64,000 nt of DNA, from assembly GCF_002878395.1 (NCBI RefSeq), contig NC_061120.1, positions 98,008,194 to 98,072,193 of the forward strand, in the 5' to 3' direction. Numbering within the stretch: the stretch's first letter is position 1; the number at the start of each line of letters is the position of its first letter. Position numbers and translations under genes: made by a program. The DNA is from Capsicum annuum. Its lineage: Eukaryota; Streptophyta; Magnoliopsida; Solanales; Solanaceae. Of this stretch, positions 24,107 through 36,240 are shown piece after piece. The notes beneath the pieces were generated by a model. The model ran no database searches and was not told where the DNA came from. It was given only the letters and a program-made list of their open reading frames with translations.

Positions 24107-26364
24107 TGTTCACACGTAATTTTTTCCCTCCATAAAATAATTTAATTCTTGTATTTCTTTGGTTTTAAATAGAATTAAATTGTTTGTTTTATCCTAATAA
24201 AAAGATTTCTAAAATGATTCATTGAGTTAAACTAGTCATCTTATGTGGAAATTACATATTTTTGCAATCATATGTACAAGATTATATAATTATTCTTACA
24301 TAAATAATTATTTTATCAAAAATATGCTTTTAATCAAGACTTGTCTTGATAATTCAATCAAATGGATAAATCTTGATGTAACTATAATTTGTTCTTAAAA
24401 ACAAATTAATCGGAAAATACTTACACGATTTTACTAAACCAAGAAATTTGAGATTAAACTAGTGAATAATTTGTATGAGACCATATTACAATTAAGTAAT
24501 TTATCAAATGTTAGCTATAATTGAAATTAATTTGACCACAATTACGATTGGCCAAATGACTTTTAATTTGGTTAAAGTTTGAATAAAATTGACTTGAGTC
24601 CTAAACTTTTGACTATTTGACAAATAGATTAATCCATAATACCTACTCCAAATTAAATCTACCTAGCTTGAAAAAATATTAACGCCGACCCAGCACATCA
24701 ATCGACATTCTTTATTGCACCTTAACCTTTAATCCCCTTTGTTCTTCATAGGTCAATAGCACCAAAAGTACTATATCTTTAACCCGACTTCAGTAGCCTT
24801 AGCTCCATGACCCCGAAAAAAACCTTTTCCAACTTTTTTCCCTTTCCCTCTCAAGTAGCATGTGATTCTCATGAAAGATTGTACCTACAAGGTTCTAGAA
24901 TTAGAAAATGCGGCTCCTCAGTGTTTAAATGTCAAGAATCACAAAATAGGTCATATTATTTCATACTAAATTTACCTCACAACCATATCCTCTCTTTAAA
25001 ATTTGAGTTTCTTTCTTGTAATTCCCTAAAAAACCCCTTAAAATCCCTCTCCCACTTTACCAGAAATTGATCCTGAATCTTGTACTATTAACATCTCCAC
25101 TATTGGGGATAAGATACCAAATATCAGTGGTGAAAAAAATCTTTAAGCAAAAGTCTTGAATATTGAGGAAATTTTAAAGCAAAGATAGTTTGAATAAAAT
25201 GTTTTTCTAGTTTAAAGTTTGATCGAGATTCTTCTGTGACACATTTTGAGCTTAAATCATAATTATTGATTTGGGTTTCTGATGGTGATAAGAGATTTTC
25301 GCTGAGGCTCATAGCCCAGTTTGTTGTTTCAAAAGAGGTAAATACCTCTTTCCCTCTTTAATTCTTTAGTCAGTTGTTCTTTTTCTTTGTATTAGTAGCC
25401 ACTTTTGTCAGTTGATATATATTGTTATGGTAATTTTTAGAATCTAAGTGAGAATGTTGAGATTATTTATTGTAGAAAGACTTCAAGGAGATAGGATTTT
25501 TGAGTAAATGATGAATGTTATTGTATTGAACTAATACTCTTGTCTTAGTTGTTCGGTTAATTGTTTAGCTTCAAGATTCTTTTTTAGTTCTAAATATTCA
25601 TTGCTTCATCTTAATGTTACTTGTTAACTTCTACGTAACTATTTTCTTTTGTATTTCCTTCATTAAGTTCTTTCTCTCTCACAATATTTATAGTTTTGGA
25701 TTTTAATCTACTTTTTAGCTTAAATGTTTTCTATTGTTTAGCTTATTGTTTGTTTTAGGTCGGCGCATTGGGAGGTGCAATTCTGTAGACCGCAAACATC
25801 ATATGGACATACACGGCATACTAAGTTGAGCAGCATACCATACTTGTACCTAGACAATAATTACAACTTTTTCTTGTTTTTTTGTACTTTAAGAGGGGAA
25901 CACAAAAAAACGATTATTGGATGAATGGACTCATTATAAAGAGCAAGTCCAATTCAATTTTAAATTTACAAAGACACACCACCACAAGAGCTTGAGTCCA
26001 ACTATACACTGCGACTTTCATGTTCCAGCTTATCCAAAACAAATATGAGTTAACTTAAGACACCGAACTCTACTCGTTACATCTATCCTAAAATACTACT
26101 CTGCTTCCATCACCATTATAATATAGAAACCATGAGTAAAGAATATGGACAAACCATATCCAACCACCTTAACGAAAAACCTCAACCTATAATTGAACAC
26201 CTAAATCCATAAGACAATTATGCCAAGAAAATAATTCATAAAACTTGCCTCCCCAAGCCTATTAAGTACACAATACAACTATTGGTATGTCTACCAATCA
26301 CAACATTAAATCTAACTGCTTATATACTCGTGGTATGATCTCTCCTTCCAAAGATCTAGCACCT
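24107..26364. other. Unassigned sequence between elements B and E
   Basis: No domain is readable in any frame. 24807-25070 is open for 87 codons and 25124-25312 for 62 on the other strand, but neither shows a motif. The 25320-25780 stretch is strongly T-rich on the plus strand and ends with GGTCGGCGCATTGGGAGG (25761), which looks like the end of an LTR or leader. 25860-26364 changes to a C/A-rich texture like the minus-strand chromovirus on the far side of element E, so it may be the left part of the target into which E inserted. Confidence 0.4.
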
Positions 26365-27115
26365 TGATCTGAGCTGGATTTATAAGCCTTAGTGTGGTTA
26401 TCCTAGCTTACTTAGCATTATTTTGAGGACTCATCGTGTGTTTATGGTTTTAAAAATGATATAAATAAACATATAAGCATTTAAGTATGTGGATACAATG
26501 TTTAAAGGTGTTTTCAAACAAGTGTAGATATTGATCATTTAGAGTTTAACGGAGAAAACTAGTATTACTAGCTTGAGTTAGGTGTTTGTCTAGTCTATTG
26601 CAATAAATCTCATATATGTAATGAGTTCCTAATGGTTTAATTGTGTGATTATGTTTGGAAAACTTTATAGATAATGTGTAAAGTGTAATTGAATTGATCA
26701 AAGAGTTAAAAAACTAAGTAACGATGAAAGTTGATGCAGCCTAATCTTAGATCACATTTCTAGTTCACCGTTATGAACGTTGTGTTATTTTGAGCTCTAA
26801 TACGTGGTCTATAATGATTTAGGATGGTTTTCAGATGATTTTTATGATATTATAAGGATATAAAATCTGGACATTAAGTGAAAACAACCCCACAATACTT
26901 TGGACGAAGGACGAATGGATAAAGTAAAAGTAGATGTCAAAAGGGAAGTTCCAGTGAGCCCTTGTGATTGAGCCATAATGGGAGCACACTTCACCTTTAA
27001 AATCATCATGACACGATATTATTTCACCTTTCCAATTCTCGCGTTGCTACCACATCCCCATGATTCTTCCCAATGCATCGCACCAACCATTCCACACACG
27101 GCCAAAGTATACTAC

Positions 27116-27124
27116 TATAAATAG
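27116..27124 (+). promoter_or_regulatory. TATA box of the 5' LTR of element E
   Basis: TATAAATAG is followed by GATTCC. The same word stands at 33147 in the other LTR, preceded in both by CGGCCAAAGT. Conservation between the two otherwise diverged LTRs supports it as the core promoter of the element. Confidence 0.7.
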
Positions 27125-27501
27125 GATTCCTTTAAATGTTTCTATTCACTTTTGGATGGATCTTGGACTTTTTGGAGACTTATCAACTCTTTAATTAGGG
27201 TTTATTTCTATTAACTATAGATTTTTAAGAGATATAATTATGTATTTAACTATGTTGATGACGGTATGTCGATTAGTGGCTAATCACCCCCATTCCGGGG
27301 ATAAGGTCAAGAGCATGTTTACTTTCATTTTGAATTGAGTTTGTTTTGATTGCTTATAATATTGGGTTGTGTATTTATCCTTTTTTGAACTATTTTAAGT
27401 ATTTTCTACCCTTAGAATACATATATTATTACCTTTTGAGATTAAGAAGGAGAATAGGAAGATATACATGGGGATAGGTAGAGTAAGGTTCTTATTCTTT
27501 T

Positions 27502-27659
27502 ATAAAATAAACAATTTGAATTAGAGACTAAGATAGAGATATACCTAGAAGAATTATTTGGTTCAATACGAGATAAAATATAAAATAAAGAATTTGAATT
27601 AGAGACTAAGATAGAGATATACCTAGGAGCATTATTTGGTTCAGTACGGGATGAAATAT
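27502..27659 (+). repeat. 79 bp tandem duplication in the 5' LTR of element E
   Basis: AATTTGAATTAGAGACTAAG at 27512 recurs at 27591, and the following ATAGAGATATACCTAG and TTATTTGGTTCA words recur in step. The 3' LTR has the block once (near 33541). The two units are far more alike than the two LTRs are, so the duplication arose after insertion. Confidence 0.8.
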
Positions 27660-28062
27660 AAAAGCATTTAGCTTAGTTCTCACATCCCCGCTCAATGATG
27701 TAGTTGTGTGTCTAAGTTAGATAGGTGATTAGGGGCTTAAGATACCATGATAAAAATATCAACCTCATGAATCAATGAATAGGATAAGTTATATAACAAA
27801 TGAAGTTCAATAGTGTAGTTTGAATTTTCGTACTGCCTTATCTATGGGCTTTATTCCATTGATTGTATAAAGTCTTTACTTCTACACATTGTTTACTTTA
27901 CTTTTAGTGTATAACTTCAAAATTCTTTTGGTTACTGTTGCACTACTTTAATATCAATAGTTAAACTTGAATTTAATAGTTGTTAAAACAAGTCTCTGAG
28001 GGCCACTGTATTACTTGATTAGACCAGGTACACTTGTGTGTGCACTTAGGCGCAATAAATTT

Positions 28063-28080
28063 TGGCTCTGTTTTTGAGGA
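28063..28080 (+). other. Primer-binding site of element E
   Basis: TGGCTCTGTTTTTGAGGA lies eight bases after the LTR end. It resembles the Asp-tRNA primer site TGGCGCCGTTGCCGGGGA that I know from Athila-type elements, with six changes, four of them C-to-T or G-to-A. Confidence 0.6.
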
Positions 28081-28379
28081 CTTGTAAATTGGAAACTATT
28101 TTAGTTTTAGTTTTGCTCTTTAGATTTCTTTGGTGCTTTACTCTTGATGTTAGGATTGATTTTGCAGGAAATAGGTTTACAAAATAGAAAGCTTACAAGG
28201 GATAGGGATTTGTTTAACCAAGCCCCAAACCGAGCAATGCATCCATCAATAAAGTAGAGAAGCAATACTTATCCACCACATCCCACAATTACAAGAGTAA
28301 CAAGATAATCCTACTCTAATGTCTTAAGATCAACTAGCCTACCGGATAATTCAAAAAGTCGAAATCCCACTTTCCACAA

Positions 28380-29520
28380 ATTTGACCTTCCCTTTTCAGC
28401 TGCTGGAGGTAATTTTGAGCTGAAGTAGAATATGGTGCAACTTTTGATCAGCAGGGGCCATTTTATAGGGATTTTACATGAAGATTCATAAGTCCATCTT
28501 CAGAACATCCTTGAGATCATTGACACATTCATCCCTATAGGTGTTTCACCTAATTATTTTAGGCTTAAATTATTCCCCTTTTCACTAATGTGGGACGAAA
28601 AGAAGTAGTTTAACACTTAACTGACAAGTTCAATCACAACCTCGAATGACGTAGCCCTAAAATTCATCGTCTGATTCTTTCCATCTGGTAAGACTCCATG
28701 GTGTGATTTTCTGCTTCAAACATAAGACAAATGAGAACTTATATCATGCTTGGGAGCTCTTCAAAGATATTCTTATGGACTATCCACATCATCAGCAGTC
28801 CAATAAGGTATTAGCTCACACTTTTGTTAAGGCACTTGACCATAATATAAAAAATTTTCTAGATTCAGATGCAAGTGCTTAAGATTTGGAGTTGACGTAT
28901 GATGAGTTTTATAATTTGTTGAACAGGATTACTTAAAGTAATCTTGAGTGGCATTTTGACTCAAAAAGTGCGAGAAAGAAGGTTGTAGATTTGTTGGTGG
29001 TGGACCAATTTACTATATATCTACCCATATTATTGCATAACAAAATCAGATAAGCAATATAAAGTTGGGGGTTACACAACCTACAACCATAATTAATGCA
29101 ATTCAACAGACTTCAGGATGGTGTCAGGTTTGTTATAACAGTGGGTATTCAACAACTGTGTGTGCTGTAAATTGTGAGTAGTGATGTGTGTGGGCAATGT
29201 TCAAAGGAAAAATTATGGGAATGCCAACAATCTAAAGTGGTAGACTCATCCATAAAACCCACCATGGAACAATTAACAATAGTAGTTTCAGAAGCAGCAG
29301 GTTCAAGGGAATTAGGCCATAACTCAAACGAGCAATATGGAAGAGATGTTGAAACAACTTATGGCTAGTCAAGAACAATTTGTTGTAGATATAAAAAGTT
29401 AATGGGAAGGTATGAAGACTCAGCAGGCAGCTATAAGGAACTTGGAGTTGCAAGGTGCGCTGATGCAGCCATCGCAAAATGCCAGATATCAGGGTGGTTT
29501 TCCAAGTACTACTTAAGATC
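28380..29520 (+). pseudogene. Athila-type gag of element E
   Basis: Shifted frames give the order expected for Athila gag. At 28482-28593 a stretch reads HLQNILEIIDTF, then GVSPNYFRLKLFPFSL, the conserved capsid helix pair. At 28600-28680 SSITTSNDVALKFIV and FFPSGKT follow, and near 28750 HAWELFKDIL-like residues. At 29128-29172 the zinc knuckle reads CQVCYNSGYSTTVC, with Tyr in place of the His ligand. The protein would have formed the capsid and bound element RNA. Stops and frameshifts are present throughout. The two opposed short frames at 29174-29477 lie in the linker after the knuckle and are not separate genes. Confidence 0.72.
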
Positions 29521-29816
29521 TTAAAAAAGTAATGCCAATCACTTTGAGGAGTTGTAAAGAGCTATATAAAGAACCTCCACAGAAAACTAAGGAGGTAGAT
29601 GTAGAGTTGACTCCCCAACAGGCTGCATACAATGTTTGGTTAAAATTTAAGGAGGTCTGATTACTCCAAAACCAAAGTTGTTGATTCGGTTAAGAAGAGC
29701 CTACCACCGCCTCTCCCCACATAGACTGATATCGGAAGAGAATGCACGCTTTAAGAAGTTCTTGGACATGTTTATTGAGCTTCATAATAACCTTCCTCTC
29801 TTAGAGGTATTGTAGG

Positions 29817-30354
29817 GAATGCATAAGTATTTTAAGTACTTGATGAAAATGGTAACCAACAAGGTTAAGATATACTATATTGAGACAATAGAAATCACTG
29901 AAGAGCATAGCTCTGTGGTGACACAGAAAATTCCCAAAAGCTTAAAGGCCCTAGGAATTTTACTATACCCATTCAAATTGGGAATAGTAAGGTGGTCCAC
30001 ACACTTAGTGACTTAAGGGCAAACATCAATTTGATTCCCTTTTATTTATTAAACACTTTGCTCTTGGGGAAGCCTAGACCGAGCTATGTGTTACTTTAAC
30101 TAGCAGACGGGACCATAGCTTATCTTGAAGGATTCATAGAGGATGTTCTCATCAAGGTTGATAAGTTTATTATTCCTGTTCAGTTTATTGTTTTAGACTT
30201 TTAGGTAGATAAAAAAGTACCAGTCATGTTGGGATGTCTATTCTTGGAAATGAGAGGAAATTTGATTGATGTGAGAGAGGGCACGCTCACAATGAGGCTG
30301 GATGACAAAGAAGTATTTTTTAAGGTGTACAAACTACTCAAGGCACTATCCTAA
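29817..30354 (+). pseudogene. Athila-type retropepsin of element E
   Basis: The region opens with MHKYFKYLMKMVTNK, the lead-in to the Athila protease, and then shifts frame. The active-site loop reads SDLRANINLIP (about 30007-30039): the catalytic Asp is kept, but Gly is Arg and Ser is Asn. It continues with LADGTIAYLEGFIEDVLIKV, VPVMLGCLFLE (flap side and second hydrophobic strand, canonical LGRPFL) and GNLIDVREGTLTMRL. It would have cut the Gag-Pol precursor. Frame breaks and the Gly loss make it inactive. The 65-codon frame at 29819-30016 is only its first part. Confidence 0.78.
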
Positions 30355-32380
30355 TATTAAGGCTTTTGTATAATTACTTTGATTTTTGGGGATAGGTGTG
30401 GGGTGGTGGAGTCTATTCCATAAAAAACCTTATTAGACTTTCTCATTGAGCTACCTAAGCCTCCAATACCTAAGCCCAAAATAATGCAAATCGATAAGCC
30501 TAAAAAGGCTACTGTTGAAAAAGATATTGACCTTGAGAGTTCACAAACGAGAGGTCAGAAATAAATAAGAAGATGGCATCCAAGTGTGAGGAAGAGGGTT
30601 AAGGAAAACAGATAAGTTATTGATTGGGTCAATCGTCGACACTAAATCAGGTGCTGCTTGGGAGGCAACCAAAGTTAAGGCATATTTTATTTTTAGTATT
30701 TTAGGTGTTACTTCAAGTAGTTTATGTTCTTAGTGAGTCACAGGTTGAGGGGAAGTCTGAGTACCAGAATACCTAAGCTAAGGAGAATAACGAAGATTAA
30801 GTGTGGGGTCCTTGGCCCCCCTTGATGTGTAAGATGCTACTAGCTAGGCCTAGAGGCCTCAGAGAGCATTTATATATCTACTTTAAAGACTATACGCTGG
30901 GGACAAAGTAGACTTTTAATTGTGGGGTGGGGAAATTCCCATTTTTAGGAGTAATTTAAAATTTTCGTGCTAGGAATAACTGTGGGTATTCTCCTTTGTG
31001 GTATTTTTGACTGCATGGTGCAAGTGTTTTGATTGAAAAAATATGTTGATTCTTTGAATTTCTATCATTGAGACTCCTAGGCTCATGTTTATGTCTCTTG
31101 TACTTGTTGCCTTAATGTTTAATTCATGTGATTATTTAGTCAAGAGTATATTATGATCCTACTTGAGTTGAGCACGTCCTATATGTGATGTGAGCTGTTT
31201 GTATATTCCTTGGTGCACTTGATGCCAGAACTTGTTTGGTGTATATACAAAGCAAAATAAAGAGTGTGGGTTTAGGAGATGATATGGGCATTTATTTTAT
31301 AGATTTGGTTCATACCTTCTTTTGATCTACACTTGTGCATTATCCTTGTTAAATCCCACTAAGCCTATAGCTTTTTCTTTAGAAGCCTCATTTACAAACT
31401 AATACCCTTATTTGATAGACCTTAATATTATCTAAAACTGCTAAGCACTTTAGTATATAATTAATTGAGGAATTAGAAATTTATGTAGGGGAAAGGTGAA
31501 ATTAAAGCCCTAAAGTAGTAGTTATTGGTGTGTAAAAATTATTTTGTTTTGGTTGAGATTTAAAGAAATTTGTGCTAAAGAAATATCAATTTTTGGTCGA
31601 GTTATGTTACAATTAACTTGTTATGGCCCTGGTCCTCTTTGGACATTGTACACCTCCACTAAGGTAATTTCTTAGTTTGAGGGTGGCTATCATAGGATGC
31701 GTAATGTATAATGGGTGTGAAGAGAGGTAAAATTGAATCAGTGGTACATTGAAAACTCCCACCATAGTTTTTGTGAATGAGATTAATGTAAAGTTGGTTG
31801 TTAAATATAGGTCTTGATTGTATAATGTATTGTGTTAAAGAGCTTAGAGAAGATAGTCACTATTCTTGGCCAAAAATATTTCCTACCTATCTCGCAGTTG
31901 ACACTACAACCCTTAAAGACCTATTTGATCCTAATCTTGACATTCTAATATTAGTGGAGTACTACACTAAGGGAAAGCTTATGGTTCATCTTGTGAAACT
32001 TGTGAATTGTTTTTTAGAGTGAGCGCAATTTGATTCTAGTACCGATTCTGTGATAAATTGCATTTATGTGAGTGATTATGAGTAATATTTTATTGTCACT
32101 GCACAAGTTCAATGATTGTTGGGTGATTTTAATTATTTCTTTTATTGAACAATATGTATGAGTTTGCCTACTGGATGAGTTAATTCTTGAGGCTAGGATG
32201 CTTTGGAGTAGTATTCTTGAACTTTCAATTGTGTTTGTATTATGCTTAGTGTAGAAACTTGCATTCTGTGTAGTCATTATGGTACTAGCTTGAGTGTCTT
32301 TCTTGTAGTACAAAGGTATAGTCACGTAAGCTTATGATGTTAATATTAAGGAGTTGTTTGAGGACGAACAAGGGTTTAAG
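30355..32380 (+). other. 3' region of element E after the pol deletion
   Basis: A short proline-rich stretch after PR (PKPPIPKPK near 30455) is followed directly by 3' sequence, so RT, RNase H and INT are deleted. At 30633-30670 lies a box, TCGTCGACACTAAATCAGG then GGGAGGCAACC, also present twice in element G. The rest to 32380 has no conserved domain. An open frame of 74 codons (31798-32022) has no recognised motif. The 103-codon minus-strand frame at 32014-32325 is most likely chance. Confidence 0.55.
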
Positions 32381-32390
32381 TGTGGGGTGG
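32381..32390 (+). other. Polypurine tract of element E
   Basis: TGTGGGGTGG stands directly before the LTR start TGATCTGAGG, preceded by AAGGGTTTAAG. This is the expected place and composition for the plus-strand primer of an Athila-type element. Confidence 0.65.
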
Positions 32391-34029
32391 TGATCTGAGG
32401 TGGATTTATGCACCTTAGTGTGGTTATCTTAGATTATTTTGCATTGTTTTGAGGACTTCTCATGTTCTTAAGGTGTTAACAATGATATAAATAATTAACT
32501 AAGTTTTTTAAGTATGTGGGTACAATAATTAAAGGTGTTTTCAAACAAATGTGGATTCAAATTGATCATTAAGAGTTCAACCGAGAAAACTAGCATTACT
32601 AGCTTGAGCTAGGTGTTTGTCTAGTCTATCATGATGGATTCTAATGTATATAATGAGTTCCTGATGGTTTAATTGTGTAATATGTATGGAAAAATTTGAA
32701 TATAATGTGGAAATTGTAATTGAATCAATCCATGAGTCAAATCACTAAGTAAAGATCAAAGTGGACGGTGCCTAATCTTAGATCGCGTTTCGAGTTCACC
32801 GGTATGAATGTTGTCTAAATTTGAGCCCCAATCCCTGGTTTATAATGATGTAGGATACTTGGTGATTTGATTTTCAAGATATAAAAATGATATACAAGCT
32901 GTAAATGAAGTGGAAATAACACCACAAGGCTTGGGATAGAGGACAAATGAACAAAGTGAAAGTGGACCTCAAAAGGGAAGTTTGAGCGAACCTTCGCGAT
33001 TGAGGTACAACGCGTGCTAAATTAACCTTAAAAAGCCTGTGGAACAAGATAAATTCACCTTCCCAAGACTTTCATCACGAATCCATCTCTATGACGCTGC
33101 CCAATGATTCGCACCAACCATTTCACACACGGCCAAAGTGCAGTACTATAAATAGGATTCCTTTACTTGTTTCTACTTATTTTTGGATGGATCATTGATG
33201 GAGGCTTCCCAAAATTTAATTAGGGTTTATTTCTATTAAGTTTATATTTTTAATATATTTAAACATGTATTCAACTATGTTGATGACGGTTATTTTGATT
33301 AGGGGCTAATCTCCCCCTTTTCGGGGTTAAGGCTAAGAGCATGTTTACTTTCTCTTTGAATTGAGTTTGTTTGGATTGCTTATCATATTTGGTTGTTCAT
33401 TTATCCTTGTTTGAACTATTTTAAGGATTTGTGACCCTTAGGATACATATATTGTTGACTTTATGAGCTCAAGAGGGGGAATATGAAGATAGAATGTGGG
33501 GATAGGTAGAGTAAGTTTCATATTATTTTATAAAATAAGGAATTTGAATTAGCGACTAGGATAGAGATATACCTAGAAGCCTTATTTGGTTCACAACGGG
33601 ATGAAATATAAATGTGTTTATCTTAGTTATCACATTCCCACTCAATGATGTAGTTGTAGGTCTAAGTTAGAAAGGTGATTAGAGGCTCGAGAGGCCATGA
33701 TCATAATATTAACCTTGTGAATCAACGACCAAGATAAGTAATTTAACGAATGAAGTTCAATAGCGTAGTATGATTATTCGTAGTGCCTTAACTTTGGGCT
33801 TTGTTGCATTGGTTGTCTAAAGTCTACTTCTATGCACTGTTTACTTTACTTTTAGACTATAACATCAAAATTCCTCTGGTTACGGTTTCACCACTTTAAT
33901 CTCAAAAGTCTAACTTGAATTGAATAGTTGTTAAAACAAGTTTTTGAGGGATCGATATTCTGCTTTATTTAAAGCCACTGTATTTCTTGGTGAGACCACA
34001 TACACTTGCGTGAGCGCATGGGGAAAACA
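32391..34029 (+). repeat. 3' LTR of element E
   Basis: This is the 1.64 kb partner of 26365-28054. It begins TGATCTGAGG and ends GGGGAAAACA, followed by the target-site copy CACCC. The TATA box TATAAATAG lies at 33147-33155. It has one copy of the block that is duplicated in the 5' LTR. Confidence 0.85.
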
Positions 34030-35450
34030 CACCCTTCATAACTTTCACCAAGGTTTCCACCACCTATTCCTTTCCCAAACATTCTTATGACAAAAACCTT
34101 ACCTCGCCTTCCAAAACCTGGGTTCTAGTAATCCCCCTAGAATCACCCCTACTTAGGGACTTCTACATTCCCTATTTTAAAACATCGCCATGCACCCTAA
34201 ACCACTACTACCCCAACATAAGCTGAATCACTAAAGTACTTAAGTACAAGAATTTATCCAGGGCACCCAAGGCAAGATCCCCAAAATTAGACACGACACT
34301 ATAGGCACGAACTACTTCATAACAACCACCTAGGTCATAATAAAGAAACATCCAGACCAAACCATACCATAAAAAGATTCCTTAGATTTGAAATTGAAAG
34401 GACCACAACCGCATAGACCACGGGTAATGTAAAATGAGGCTATGACTCATATCCAGGGAACATGGTGAACACAAAGTGTGAACCTTAGGAACAAGTGCTA
34501 TAAGAATGCCTATAACACTAGTAGAGTACTCTCTTAACCTAGATAGAAGAGAAATACTAGATTATGCAAATCGATATTCACTTGAAGTCCACCACCAAAA
34601 GAAAATTTTAGACTAACCATTAACCTTCACCCTATTACACCTACAAGTACAATACTTCTTTCTAATGGGTATCACAAAAGATGTGCATTGGAGATGCTTG
34701 GTTATCCTATACCTAAAACCTTAGTCATCCCACTGCTAACTAAATCCAAGCATAGATATGCAAAAACCATTATAACAAATTGACTCCAAGGTTTCCAATT
34801 AACCTAAAACTATTTAAAATCAAAACATGGCCACCAAGGACTTTCCAAAATCATTTGAACCCAACCAAAACCAACTCATTCTCCCTTAACCATTTATGCA
34901 GTGCAACTATTCAAGAATAGTCAACCTATATGACAAAATTATATTCAATGGCAATTTGACAAACAGTTTAAGGGTATATAATTTCCAAGACGAGAACCAA
35001 GTAATTGCGGAATCCATAGTACCCCGAGTTACATTTACCATTCCCATGCATCCCACAATGTCATAATTATTAATAAAGCATGAATAATGCATCATAATTC
35101 ATGGAAAATCCATTATATGAATAATCATGTTAAAGCCCTTAATTTGTGCCACAACTAACTTTCAAAACCATGAATTTAATCATCAGTTTCATGCAAGTAA
35201 TGAAGTATAAGTTTAGGGACAAAGATACATGTAAGCTCCATGATCTAACCCATCGAATGACTAGATCCCCTGTCCCTCTAATTAACCTAAACTTTTGGCC
35301 TATATATTACAAATTTACCTAAGTTAACAATTTCATCCCCGAGCTTACATGCTTTTCTTACAAAGATCAAGCATCTAGGTTTAAGCCTAAGATCTACCAA
35401 CCACCATGTACTAGAAAAGTACCCATGTAGAATATACCTATGCATAGCCT
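34030..35450 (-). other. Decayed sequence right of element E
   Basis: This C/A-rich stretch probably belongs to element D, whose pol would continue here on the minus strand. I can read no RT palm, RNase H or INT motif in it, only scattered short frames such as 62 codons at 34907-35095. It may be a very old part of D or a different insertion. Confidence 0.35.
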
Positions 35451-36240
35451 ACCTTACAAAAAGGACACACCAAATCTCGTATTCACCCACCAAAAAACCG
35501 TTCATATTTGGGGAACCATTTCTTTTATGCATGTAAGCATGAAAGTACCCCATGGTAAAGAACTAGATTAGATGTAACCTTTAACTAAAAGATCCCTTAA
35601 TTCCTTCTTTAACCCAAATGGAACCATTGTAAAAAGAATGAATAAAAATTTGACAAACGTCCAAAATGAGACCAATCCCAAACCAACCTCCCAACTAGAA
35701 AAATACCATAGTGTTCATCAAGAAGACCTTAGGAAATTAAATCACCACCGAATCCATATACACGAAAAAACCTTTCAAGTTAGAATCTTTAACCCGAACC
35801 AAATAATAGAGACATCTCTTTGGGGACCAATCTATGAGTTCTAAGTATGATATAACCTTTCCCCTAATTGCTAGGGAATGAAACCACCCTCTCATTCCAT
35901 AACTGACTTACCAGTGAGCCTAAAGACAACCCTTATGGATCTGATAGCCTAATGAGGCATAGCATAAGTACAACCAATCCATCCCTCAAATGACATCAAA
36001 ATCCACCAAATTCGAGTCAAACAAATCCAGCAAGACCCTTTTATTACAAAAAATACCACACACCCCCATAGACTCTTTTGCTAATAGTAGAGTCACCTAC
36101 TGGGTTAAAAATAGAAAAGAAAAGAATTTAAGATAACCTTGGGACTAAGACCAAGATATAGGACCATAAATGGGGCCACAAAAGAGATGGGAACCCAAAC
36201 TAAGTAAACCATTCACACCATAAAGAAAAGAGTTATAAAC
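35451..36240 (-). pseudogene. PR and RT start of element D
   Basis: The minus-strand frames give the protease segment SFVAPFMVLYLGLSPKVILN (about 36120-36190), then a WWILMSFEGW-like version of the FDVILGMDW strand (near 35990). The linker reads RGKVISYLELIDWSPKRCLY and LVRVKDSN (35770-35850). RT begins with the basic segment WFGIGLILDVCQ (near 35680), a KEGIKGSF piece (35590) and KRNGSPNMNG (35490), equivalent to the first RT strands. Stops are common. The active-site loop of PR is not readable. The plus-strand frame at 35638-35844 is antisense to this region. Confidence 0.65.

Larger units (their letters stand above)
26365..28054 (+). repeat. 5' LTR of element E
   Basis: It begins TGATCTGAGCTGG and ends TTAGGCGCA. 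It is paired with 32391-34029 over its whole length, with many substitutions. It carries a TATA box at 27116 and a 79 bp internal duplication (27502-27659) that the other LTR lacks. Confidence 0.87.
26365..34029 (+). mobile_element. Element E: Athila-type gypsy element with both LTRs
   Basis: This 7.67 kb plus-strand element has LTRs at 26365-28054 and 32391-34029, both beginning TGATCTGAG(C/G)TGG and ending in CA. It is flanked by CACCT (26360-26364) and CACCC (34030-34034), a five-base target-site duplication with one change. Inside are an Asp-tRNA-like PBS, a decayed Athila gag with zinc knuckle, a retropepsin, and a PPT next to the right LTR. RT, RNase H and INT are missing between about 30355 and 30600. 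A long 3' non-coding part follows, as in Athila elements. Confidence 0.88.

Noticed and set aside
32014..32325. 103-codon minus-strand frame
   Set aside because: Antisense in the 3' non-coding part of element E; Ser/Ile/Thr-rich composition follows base composition; no motif.
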